NCBI GenBank assembly: GCA_942486035.1
Contig: CALNXK010000021.1
Span: 2,505,001 to 2,569,000, forward strand
DNA from: Porites lobata
Taxonomy: Eukaryota; Cnidaria; Anthozoa; Scleractinia; Poritidae
Length of the DNA: 64,000 nucleotides
Reading direction: 5' to 3'
The position numbers were made by a program, and so were the translations under genes. Position 1 is the stretch's first letter; each line of letters begins with the position of its first letter. Positions 12,401 through 25,000 of the stretch are shown here, one piece after another. The notes below the pieces were generated by a model. That model did no database searches. It worked only from the letters and a program-made list of their open reading frames with translations, and had not been told where the DNA came from.

Positions 12401-15400
12401 TTGTGGGTTTTTGAAACCGATGTTTTCGTTGTTCAGAAACGCTTGTTTGCTATATAAAACGTCGAAAATCGTATTTTCCCGATTTATTTTCCCGATCTAT
12501 GACATGGGAATACAGGGGAGTACAAGGGGTTACCGGGGGTTACAAGGGGTGACAGGGGGTTACAAGGGGTTACAGCAGGTTACAAGGGGTGACAGGGGGT
12601 GACAAGGGGTTACAGGGGGTTACAAAGGATTATAGAAATTTTTCTCTAACTAGAACGTTCCCAGATACTTTTTCTCTGTCTATTTTGCATAAAAAATCAA
12701 AGTTGAAGAAATCTCAAATTTTTGACCAAAACGATGGACTAACCCCTTTGGAAAACTTCTAGTTTTGCGTTTTTCATAAACAGTTGTTTTTATAGTCTAT
12801 AAAGGCTTCTTTTTTATGTAGAACGTCAGCAAACACTTTTTCTCGATCTATTTTTGATAAACACAAAACATGAAAAAACTTCCACTTTTTGACCAAAATC
12901 AAGGACTATCCCCTTTGCAAAAATGCCAATTTTGCCTTCTTTTTCTTTTCCTTCTTTGGGAAATGTCAATTTTGTGGGTTTTTAAAACGGATGTTTTCGT
13001 TGTTCAGAAAGGCTTGTTTGCTCTATAAAACGTCGAAATTAGTTTTTTCACGATTTATTGTCACGATCTATGACATGGCAATACAGGGGGTTACAAGGGG
13101 TTACAGGGGGTTACAAGGGGTTACAAGGGGTGACAGGGGGTTACAAGGGGTTACAGGGGGTTACAAGGGGTGACAGGAGATAACAAAGGGTTACAGGGGG
13201 TTACAAAGGATTATAGAAACTTTTTTCTAACTAGAACGTTCCGAGATACTTTTTCTTGGTTTATTTTGCAGAAAAAAACAAAGTTGAAGAAATCTTAAAT
13301 TTTGGACTAAAACGATGGACTAACCCCTTTGGAAAAATTCTAATTTTGCGTTTTTCATAAACATATGTTTTTATACTCTTTAAAGGCTTCTTTTTTATCT
13401 AGAACGTCAGCAAACACTTTTCCTCGATCTATTTTCGATAAACACAAAACGTCAAAAAACTTCCACTTTTTGACCAAAATCATGGACTATCCCCTTTGCA
13501 AAAATGCCAATTTTGCCTTCTTTTTCAGTCTATGTTTATACTGTCTAGAAAGGCTTGTTTTCTAACAAGAACGTCACCAAATACTTTTTCTCGGTGTATT
13601 TTGCATAAAACGAAACGTTAACAAAATTTTCCAATTTTTGACCAAAACCATGCACTAACCCCTTTGGAAAAATGTCAATTTTGAGGGGTTTTCAAACCGA
13701 TGTTTTCGTTGTTCAGAAACGCTTGTTTCCTATATAAAACGTCGAAAATCGTATTTTGACGATTTATTTTCACGATCTATGAGATGGGAATACAGGGGTT
13801 ACAAGGGGGTTACAAGGGGTGACAGGGGGGTTACAAGGGGGTTACAGGGGGTTACAAGGGGACAGGGGTGACAAGGGGTTACAGGGGGTAACAAAGGATT
13901 ATAGAAACTTTTTTCTAACTAGAACGTTCCCAGATACTTTTTCTCTGTCTATTTTGCATAAAAAAACAAAGTTGAAGAAATCTCAAATTTTTGACCAAAA
14001 CGATGGACTAACCCCTTTGGAAAAATTCTAATTTTGCGTTTTTCATAAACAGTTGTTTTTATAGTCTTTAAAGGCTTCTTTTTTATGTAGAACGTCAGCA
14101 AACACTTTTTCTCGATCTATTTTTGATAAACACAAAACATGAAAAAACTTCCACTTTTTGACCAAAATCATGGACTATCCCCTTTGCAAAAATGCCAATT
14201 TTGCCTTCTTTTTCTTTTCCTTCTTTGGAAAAATGTCAATTTTGTGGGTTTTTAAAACCGATGTTTTCGTTGTTCAGAAAGGCTTGTTTGCTCTATAAAA
14301 CGTCGAAATTAGTTTTTTCACGATTTATTGTCACGATCTATGACATAGGAATACATGGGGTAACAAGGGGTTACAGGGGGTTACAAGGGGTTACAAGGGG
14401 TGACAGGGGGTTACAAGGGGTTGCAGGGGGTTACAAGGGGTGACAGGAGATGACAAATGGTTACAGGGGGTTACAAAGGATTATAGAAACTTTTCTCTAA
14501 CTAGAACGTTCCCAGATACTTTTTCTTGGTTTATTTTGCATAAAAAAACAAAGTTGAAGAAATCTTAAATTTTGGACTAAAACGATGGACTAACCCCTTT
14601 GGAAAAATTCTAATTTTGCGTTTTTCATAAACATATGTTTTTATAGTCTTTAAAGGCTTCTTTTTTATCTAGAACGTCAGCAAACACTTTTCCTCGATCT
14701 ATTTTCGATAAACACAAAACGTCAAAAAACTTCCACTTTTTGACCAAAATCATGGACTATCCCCTTTGCAAAAATGCCAATTTTGCCTTCTTTTTCAGTC
14801 TATGTTTATACTGTCTAAAAAGGCTTGTTTTCTAACAAGAACGTCACCAAATACTTTTTCTCGGTGTATTTTGCATAAAACGTAACGTTAACAAAATTTT
14901 CCAATTTTTGACCAAAACCATGGACTAACCCCTTTGGAAAAATGTCAATTTTGTGGGGTTTTGAAACCGATGTTTTCGTTGTTCAGAAACGCTTGTTTCC
15001 TATATAAAACGTCGAAAATCGTATTTTGACGATTTATTTTCACGATCTATGAGATGGGAATACAGGGGGTTACAAGGGGTTACAAGGGGTGACAGGGGGT
15101 TACAAGGGGTTACAGGGGGTTACAAGGGGTGACAGGGGGTGACAAGGGGTTACATAGGGTTACTAGGGGGTTACAAGGGGTTACAGGGGGTTACAGGGGG
15201 TTACAAGGGGTGACAGAGGGTGACAAGGGGTTACAGGGGGTGACAAAGGGTTACAGGGGGTTACAAGGGGTTGCAGGGGAAGACAAGGGATTACAGAGGG
15301 TTAGAAGGGGTGACAGGAGGTGACAAGGGGTTACAGGGGGTTACATTAACCCACTGTAACTTCCTGTAATCCCTTGTAACTCCCTGTAATTTAGTGTAAC

Positions 15401-18400
15401 CCTTTGTAAACCCCTGTAACCCCTTGTAACCTTCCGTAACCCCTTGTAACCCTCCGTAACCCGTGGTAACCCCCCGTAACTCCTTGTAACCCCCGGGAAC
15501 CCCTTGTAACCCCCTGTAACCCCTTGTAACCCCCTGTAACCCATTGTAACCCCCTGTGACCTCTTGTAACCCCCGTAACCCCACGTAACCCCTTGTAACC
15601 CTTCGTAACCCTTTTTATAACCCCTTGTAACCCCCTGTAACCCTTGTAACCCCTTGCAACCCCTTGTAAGCCCCTTTATTCCCTTGTAACCCCCCATAAC
15701 CCTTTGTAAACCCCAGTAACCCCTTGTAACCCCCCGTAACCTTTTGTAACCCTTTGTAACTCCTTGTAACCCCGTGTAACCCCTTGTAACCCACAGAGAG
15801 GAACGTCGCTGTAATCCCTTAAAACCTCTTGTAAACCCTTGTTACCCTCTTTCACCCTATGTTACCCCCTGTTACATTTGTATTCCTTTGTAACCCCTGT
15901 CACCTCTAGAACCCCTGGTAACTCGCTGTAACCCATGGAGTCTCTTCTGAAAAGGTCAGATTTACAGTAAACTAAGAACAATTTCCAGGACCAGGTTTTG
16001 TACATATTCATGGTTTCCCACGGTAGAAAAGGAATAGATGTTTGTTCTTTCGTATTTTGCTGGGTGCCAACTTAGAGGATATACGCTAAAAGGAGCCCTG
16101 CTTATCTATTATACGTACCCCTGGCAGTGTGCTAACTCCCTTGGAGTGAGAGCTAATTTCATCATTGTTAGAGTAGTCCTAAACAGCACTTTTATACCTA
16201 AAAAAGGGTGAAACAACCTCTGATTGTCTGGTTAAATGCAGGGTTAGTTGCTAAACCTGAAGCCAGGCACAATTTCCAAACAAGGACTTTGACTGGACCG
16301 ACTGTTGAGGTTTTTACAACTGGCCCCAAGAGACACGCTATGAATTGGGAACCATATTAACCCTTTAAGCCCTGATAATCACTTACAGATTCTCTTAACT
16401 GATCTCAATAGATTTCGATTTTCCTTAAAGAAACTGTGAAAAGAGTTAAAGCATTTTCCCTGAGGTGATCATTTTATTAAATCTCCTAACCTTTTCTTTT
16501 GATAATGTACTGATATTGTAAGGAGAAAATTGATGTTGGTCACTTTTAGGACTTTTACGAAAAAAATATCAAGTGACACCTGTAACTGATATACTCATGC
16601 TCCAGGCCCAATTGTTTAAAGGCCGATTATCGCTTAACCCGGGGTTAAATTTAACCAGGGTTTCTTTTTCTTGTGTTCAAAAGCATTTTCTCAGATAATT
16701 TTCCCTATTTTTAGAGCTTCCAATCATCAACTTGTAGACAAAAAGAATTAGAACTGAAATGCTTTTTAAGCTTTTAAATCTAAATTCAAATCTTGCACTA
16801 ACCCTGGATTATCTAAACCCAGCTTTGAACAACTCGGCCCAGATGTTTTCTAAGGAAACTGTGGTTCCTATTCACACGAAAACGACATTAACTTACTTGA
16901 CGGGAATTCGTTTTTACAGTTGATTATTGAGAACAAAGGAACACCTTCACGAGTACATGTATTCCGCTTTTTTGGTATATACTAGAATAATGAGTAAATC
17001 AATGTAATGCCAATTGCTTCATTGTACTAGGATGTCAAAAACGGGACAGCCATGTTTGTTGTACACAGTTGTCAATACCCATGCTGTTGCAAAAACGGTT
17101 CCGTGACATTTGGCAGAAACGTTTTTAAAGGTTGTGTCACACAAATCAATGGAAACTGTTGTCTGTCTGAGGAGAAGAGAAGCTAACCATAAGAACTATG
17201 TAGTGGACAACTGACCTTCACAGAAGAACATGTCCCACACACGAAGTACTGTAGCAAAAGGAAGGTTCCTAAGTTTAAAACAAAAACAAAAACAAAAAGA
17301 AGCTCTCCTTTGAAGAGGCAGAGGTAGAGGTTCTGATAGAGACCTTGGAAACTGCCCACCTACCCCTCCCCTATGCTAACATTAACACTTACTTAACTAG
17401 TCAGTTAGGGCAAATGTTGGCTTAGGGGAGGGGTAGGTGGGCAGTTTCCCCAGAAACGTATCATGATCCGAGACGTTTAGTTTGAGGACGAAGACGACTA
17501 CGAGGACGCAATTTAATTTGAATATTTTTTTTTTGGCATATTGTCGAAAAATAGTCCTCATGAATAGTCCGTAAAAAAGAAAAAATCGAAACCCAGTATC
17601 GCCTCTACGACATTCTCACTAAAACACGCTGTAAAATGACGACGCCAATCGCGTTTTAAGACAAAATAGACGCTGATTCCCAAGCGCCCACACTTAGTAC
17701 TGAAAAATCTCATCCGCGTAACATAACCATATATGCTTCTGCTCGCCCCGCAGTCATCTTCGTCTTAGATACAAGGTCTCTATTATTGACATAAAACGTT
17801 TTGCAGCTTGATTTCTCACCATATGGTGCTGATCACATTTGTTTGGGAACTATTCTTTCAAAAGTCTGCGTCTTATCTGGGTCTCAAATACCTCTAAGAT
17901 CGCAAAATCCTGAATTACAGGATTCTTAATTCAAGAGTCAAAAGTTTGAGATCTAAAAACGCCAAAATCCTCAATTCAAGATTTTGGAGTCCAGAAATAA
18001 ATTATTCTGAATTAACCATTTTAAAATTCCAAAAGCCCGGCTGAATCCAAGATTTTGAAACATGACAATCCCCAATTCAAGTTTTAGTTGTCCTCAAAAC
18101 CTGAATTCAAAATTTTGGAACACGAAAATATTACATTTTAGAAAATTAAATAATTTTTCAAATTAAAGAGTTTTGAGATCAATAACCTTGAATACAAGGA
18201 TATGAAATCCTCAACCCTGACCGAAGCAAACATTTAAATGTTCCTATTTCCAAGCTGTTGAATTCAAATGTTTGAATGTCCAAACTCTTTGGAAACCAGA
18301 ACTCTTGAATTCAAATAATTCGAAAATCTTAACTCCTGAATTCAAATTTTAACAGGCAGGCTAGAAATGTTTTAAGAAAATGTTTCATGAAAATGTTTGG

Positions 18401-20684
18401 AATTCCAAATTGTTACATTGAAATGTTTGGAAGCATAAACTCTTGAGTTCAAATGTTTGGCATTAAAGACATTGAAATTATCGATTTCAGCTTTTCCAAA
18501 CATTGGAATTCAGGACTTCGGCTTTTCTTTTCCAAACATTGGAATTATCGATTTCAGCTTTTCCAAAAATTGGAATTCAGGATTTTGGCTTTTCCAAACA
18601 TTGGAATTGTCGATTTCAGCTTTTTCAAACATGGAAAATCTAAAAATCTGGAAGTCTAAACTTTTGACTTTCAAATTGCTTGGAAGTCAAAAACTTTTGA
18701 ATTTCATTGTTTGGAAGTCTAAACTGTTGAATTCAAAAGTTTGGAAGTGAAAACTACTGAATTCATATCTTTGGAAGTCTAAACTCTTCAATTCAAATTT
18801 TTGCAAGTCTGAACTGATGAATTCAAATGTTTGGAATTCAAATTTTTCAAATTCTACTGTTTGAAAGTCCAGCTGAGGCCTGAGTGTTATGCTGCACTCA
18901 CACTATAGTTACTGTAGTACCTACAGATCGATTGACTAACGTATTAAGGATATTTCAATCATCCCCACCTGGCCAGCAGGCACATAAACCACTCAGTCAT
19001 GTACATCAGTGGGTCAACATGGTGAACTCGCTAAAAGATAATTTGGAAAAATATTCCTATGTTCCATGAGTTGAACACTTTGGCGAGGGCACCACTCCAC
19101 TAGGTTTAATTTTCCGCTAATGCCGATGGTGTTGTAATGATTACGCCAGATTAGGGTTTGAGTTGCAGCACTTTTAGTCACACCTGCACACGTCTGAATC
19201 AAACCATCAGGGTACCATTCTAACATGAGATCAGGCGTCCTTCCCTTGATCTTTGTATGGAGGGGCCGGGAAAAAAAATGGCTGATCGCAGGTTAAGTAC
19301 TATTCATGCTAACTTGACAGCCTACAAGGTCAATGATCAATTGCCGGGCAGATGACCATTAACAGTGTAATCAGAGTATTACCAGAATTAACTGACAATG
19401 CATTATTCTCTTTGACTTTAATAACGATGTATGTAAATATGTCTGCCACTATCACAAACAATGCTTTACATCCTTACCTGGATGGTCATGTTCTACCTCA
19501 TGACCGCTTATAACAAGTCTCTTGTCAAATCAATTAAATAGTATGTCTAATGCAGTGCGAGCATAAAACAATTATCTTACATTCAATGTATTCATGTCTT
19601 GCTAACATGTAATGACAGAAGTACTCAGTTCAAAGTAATACAGTCATGTAAGTGCTTGACATTAGCCTGCACCCAGTAAATACGAAGATGTGTCCATGTT
19701 TTAGCCTAGTGTCAGGAAACTATAGGGAGGAATTTGCAAACAAACAGTGTCAGTGTCTGCTAGTGTCAGGAAACTGCAGGCAGGCCTTAATTTGCTTCAA
19801 GACATCTGCACTGTATAATACACCAACAAATTACAAGGACATTGTATAATTATGTTGTTTTGTATACTTTTGCTACTTACTGCAGTAATTCTAGCTTGGC
19901 AACCTTACCATGTGTTTTGCTACATGAGGTAAAGTTTTCTCCAGCAATCCACCAAAAATAGCTCCATCCAATTGAACTGCTTCCTGTAGGTGTAAGATAG
20001 ATCAGATTAACGCAGTTATTAGGATTTTGAAGGCTCTGGAATGCCACTTACTGTAACAATCCAAAGTACATGTCATTTAGGATTACAGGTTTTCAGGGGG
20101 TAGCCAAGGGTTTTCAGAGGTTAATGCACAGTTTTGCAAATCTACCCTCAGTCATGTCGCCCATAATGTTTCAATTTTTCCATGAGAAGTTAAAAAAGCA
20201 AAACAGTTGGTAACAAAATACAATATTATATGTATAATTGAATAAAACAATAGAACCACCCCCTTTTAACTCTAGCTATAGTAAAGTTCTCAGGTAGTAA
20301 GGAAAATGAGACTTTTTGTCCTTGCACCCACCAAGTGCTCAAGACTACGAGTGGCATCATTATAACTCACCAGTTTGGGACCATAATAACCTGGAATGTA
20401 TTTATCACAGATCATTACCAAACACCAGAAGGCTTCCTAAGGGAAAAAAAAGGACATCTAAATAGCCAAACAAAAGAGACTGGTTAACATAAGAAAATTT
20501 TCACTGATGAAACAATTTTTTGTTCTATAATTAAATAATTTATCCTGGTTCCAAATGATCTGAGGAATACAACTGAGTTTGTCATGTAACGTGGCCTGTA
20601 CCTGCAGGTTACACTGACTATCTCTATGAAACACTGGGACCAACACAAAGAAAAAGTGCAGTGTTGTGGGAAACATTATTGTTA

Positions 20685-20737
<53 letters not shown>

Positions 20738-22044
20738 CACTACAGTTGGACTGTGTGTAATTGATATTGATCGCATCTGTTACAATAGTACTTAATTCTT
20801 ATTTCAAATGTTTCTGTAAATTTACACACAATTATTTTCATTATTTTCAGCACACAAAAACAAAAAGATGATTGTCTAAGTGAGAGGCTGGAGCAAGTGA
20901 AGAATTCCCTGCCGACAAAAGCTAAAGGAGCTGTTGAGTTAGTTACAGAGAAGGATCATCAAATTGGCTGACCGTGATTCCCCTCAAAGAGTTGGATTAC
21001 AATCTGAATAAGAAGGAATTTAGAGATGCAATCAAGTTACTGTATGACTAAGAAATAATGGATACACCCATGCTCTGCGCATGCGGTGTTCAATTTAGCG
21101 ACACAATGAACTGCACGACTTGGAAGTAGAGATGCTAAGAATGGTCTGTAATGATGTGGAAGTAGCACCGGTCCTTCAGGAGGTCACTGAGGAGACATTA
21201 AATTATGGCGCTAACAAAGCCCCTGATGCCAGTTTGGATATTATGCTCGAGGTTTTTGGGAGAGACAGAGATCTGCATTCTTTGACGTTTGGGTGTGTCA
21301 CCCTAATGCAGACTCTTACAGAGACGTGACTCCTAAGCAGATCTACAAGACGCATGAGAATGAGAAGAAGAGGCAGTATGCGGAAAGAGAAACGGAGATT
21401 GAACAGGGAACGTTCACTTCCCTAGTTTTCACGACCACAGGTGGAATGGTGGATGAGTGTGTTAAGTACCACAGCAGACTTGTGGAGCTGATCGCAAATA
21501 ACAAGGGAGAAAGTTACTTGAACACAGTTTCCTGGATAACAGCTAAAGTATCTTTCTCCATCGTACCCTCCACGATACTATACATGCTTGAGAGGCTAAA
21601 GATCCAGAAGAAGATGGCTAGACTTTGTTGACTCAGACCTACAGATCGATAATATTAGAGCCTGCCCAAATCAATCTTTTTAAGGATCTTTTTTTAAAGA
21701 ATTAAGAATTTAGGAATACAAGATTTTATTCTTTTTAGCTTGTTTTCTTTTTAATATCAGAGACAGATAATTCTCTTTTGTAATGACTTAATTAAAAACT
21801 CTGGACTGCCTGCAATAGTCATTGACTGCATCTGAGCCAGAAGGAAAGTATTTGCGAAATTGTTATTGACACAGTGATTGCTATTTTTACGATTTATACA
21901 ATTCTTACTGTTATATGGTGCTTACTTCTTACTTCAAATATTTCTGTAAATTATGTACATATTTTTGTAAACTATTATTTAACTATTCAACTATTATTAT
22001 TATTATTGTCAAATTTATTATTTTCAGAGTTAAATAAAGTTTTC

Positions 22045-22077
<33 letters not shown>

Positions 22078-25000
22078 GTATTGCAATCTTTTCATAATCA
22101 TGTACTTACTACAGACATTAAACAAATTACATAAAGACAGTGCTACAAAGTTGACACTAACAATAACTGACTTACAAGCCAATAATAATAATAAGTTGAG
22201 TATAACACAAAACTTGCAAGAAACATGTTTAGTCTGAGCATGGATGAAATGAGGTCACTGTAAAAATGTTCACATCAACACAAGCATTGTGCAAATCATA
22301 AATATTGAACTAATTCATTCTGAGCACCTAAGACAACTGAAACTACCTGGAAGATGGCAGCCAAGAAATGAAAGGAAGCACGTCAATAACCCATTTTTTA
22401 TTTCAAATATGACTATGACGATGATGATGTAAAATTTGACACAATAGCAAATTGATGAAAAATAATTTACACACAAGTAATTCTACCAAACCTAGTAACA
22501 GCCTGACATTTTTTCATAAAACTATAAAATTAAGAGTGTGTCCATGAGAGAACCAGGCAGGAGGTGATAATGCTCAAATCACGGATTTCGCTCAAACTTG
22601 ACACAATTGATGGGTGTGGTGAGATATTAAACTCGACAAAAAATAAGATCGCAATATTGAATTCCCTGGGATTTACAGGGACCCCCCCTAAAAACGACAA
22701 AATCTACTCATTTTTGCATAATTAATTAGCTGACTTTGGTTTGGCTGTTCAACAAGAAGAAAAGACAACTTCAAATCTAATCAACTTTATCATCTTCTAT
22801 GTTTATCAAACTTAATGCTCAGTAATTTATTTTTACTCTCTAATTCGATCTCTTCCTATTATTTAGCCTAAAGTAAGGACATCTTCTCACTGTTTTGACC
22901 AAACCCTAAATTTAAGGTATTTTAGTGGCTAACATCTCCCATGAGCAACAACCTATGTACTTAATTCTCACATATTCTTTGAAAGACATCTTTAAGGTTA
23001 TCAAATCAATCATAAAATATTTGGGCAATCTCATACTTTATCAATAATGACGTATTATGTACATCTGACTTGACGCTTATTTGTCATTTGACCAAAATTG
23101 GAAGAAACGTAACATTCGTTTTTTTAAACAAAAATAGCACAAAGTTGACGAGAAGTCACAAATCAGATGCATCATTATCGATACTAATAGCGGAATTGTT
23201 AGAACGTGTCACCTGAGGCATGTTTTCTGTGTTATTTATGGACGTTTGGATGGATATTTTATGGAACGCTTGAGTAAACACAAGGAGCAAAAGAGTTAGT
23301 TCAAAACTTCGATCGGTCGAGCTTGTAGGTGAAACAAGACTCAACAAGGATAAAAGATAGTGAATAAATGTTACATACACGTCTCTCAGGTGCTTTAGTC
23401 CAGATTTGCTGCTCCAGTTTCGTCTGGTCCTTTGTGGCGTTACTTCGTGACGAGGTAATGAAATCGAAACATCTTGAAACATTGCCGAATTTTCGGCTTT
23501 TCACCGAACATTCGAAGTCTTTGAAATAAGTTGTAAACAGAAAGAACAAAATCATTCTCAAAGGACAAGAAAGATCACTGACAATCCGTCTATATCTACA
23601 GAAAACAACTACCTGCTCGAACACCCTCCATCTTTGACTTTAGACTCTGCCAAAAAGATCGAATCTGTGACGCCGGACTACCGGACTCCGGAATGCGGAA
23701 TACGCTATCTATTGTTGTACGCGCCAATATCCTGTTATAACTGGTGTGTTGAAAATAGGTTGTGAAAGTCGTGTTACTTGAAATTTTGAGTTTATTCCAT
23801 GTTGACATTAATTACCATGATAATAATGGTCCATAATAGCCCTTTTTGTAGTCAGACCGTGCCGTGCAATTTTTAGACAATTAGTGACTTGCCACTGTGT
23901 ATAATTACTTACTTAGTTGTATTTTAATCCTCGTAGTCTTACAACTATACAGGTTGGTATCTGTATCTGGGTATATTATTGACTACAAAAATATAATAAT
24001 AACCGTTTATAAACGTGTTGAGGAAAAACTTCTGAGGAATACAAAATACCCAAAAGGGGGCACTAATAGATTGCAAAAAAAGTCGGCTAGACTTCTTTGG
24101 CTATAAGGAAGGAGTAAGGTAACAGTTTCTTGAACACAGACTAATACACTATATTCACTTCTCATTTAAGCTGTCATTTGCGGATTCATATAGTAGACTA
24201 AGTTCTCTTAACGGACACCCTCGTATATAGCGAATAGCTCTACTTACGACCGCCATCACAACTCCCACACAAACTCTGGATTTTTACTTTCCCGTAGGCG
24301 GCCGCGGACACTTAAAGGGTTTACCGGCGAATTAGATGTTAGCTTTGATTTAAAGCTGTCCTAAAAAGACACTCCTCTGAATGTTGGTTTTTTTTTTCGT
24401 ATCATGTCCTCAGTCATATGGCTGTTTGTCACTGTTATGAATCATTCTTATATATCCGTTTCAGAGTTACCGTTTTTTCACATACTCGTCCGGTTACACT
24501 TGAAAATACAAACTGAATTGTATGCTTTTATTTAAATTACAACAAGGCAAGAACATCAGCGTAACCATACACTAAAAAACAGTTTTTTGCTATTATCAGT
24601 GTTAATTTGTAGCTGGGAGGAGCTTCCGTAAGCGGCTATCTAACCTTTACACCACTTTTAAAGTGGCTGAATTCCACTTGCATAACTATGCTGCATATGA
24701 GATTCATTCTTGTAAGCGGCCAGATCCAGTTAAGGACACCTTTTTCTCGTCCCGAGGGCGCCCTCGTACGAGAGCTTCCCCTGTATTACAATTTTAGGAT
24801 TTCTCTTACATTTTAACAAATTTTCGCTTAACGAGGCACAGTCGAACCTACGTGCGACCACCCAACTTAAGTGACCACTTCCCAATAAGCGATCACTTAT
24901 TCAACACACCAAATATTATCCAGTCAAAGCGCTTGTAGTTGGAACCTCCTGTAAACGAACACGTCCACATCCAGTAAACGACCGCGACCACTTTTTACCA

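Noticed and set aside
5414..14443. MEKCQFCGFLKPMFSLFR frames as a multigene family
   Set aside because: They recur exactly with the 679-bp satellite period and run into minisatellite. The CxxC is not part of any recognisable zinc-finger pattern.
768..15935. CRISPR array
   Set aside because: Regular repeats exist, but spacers are themselves repeated and the DNA is animal nuclear; there are no cas genes.
23156..23808. Minus-strand frames of 70-108 codons as exons of a gene in the 4.7-kb element
   Set aside because: Overlapping frames without family motifs or consistent splice borders; no transposase signature.
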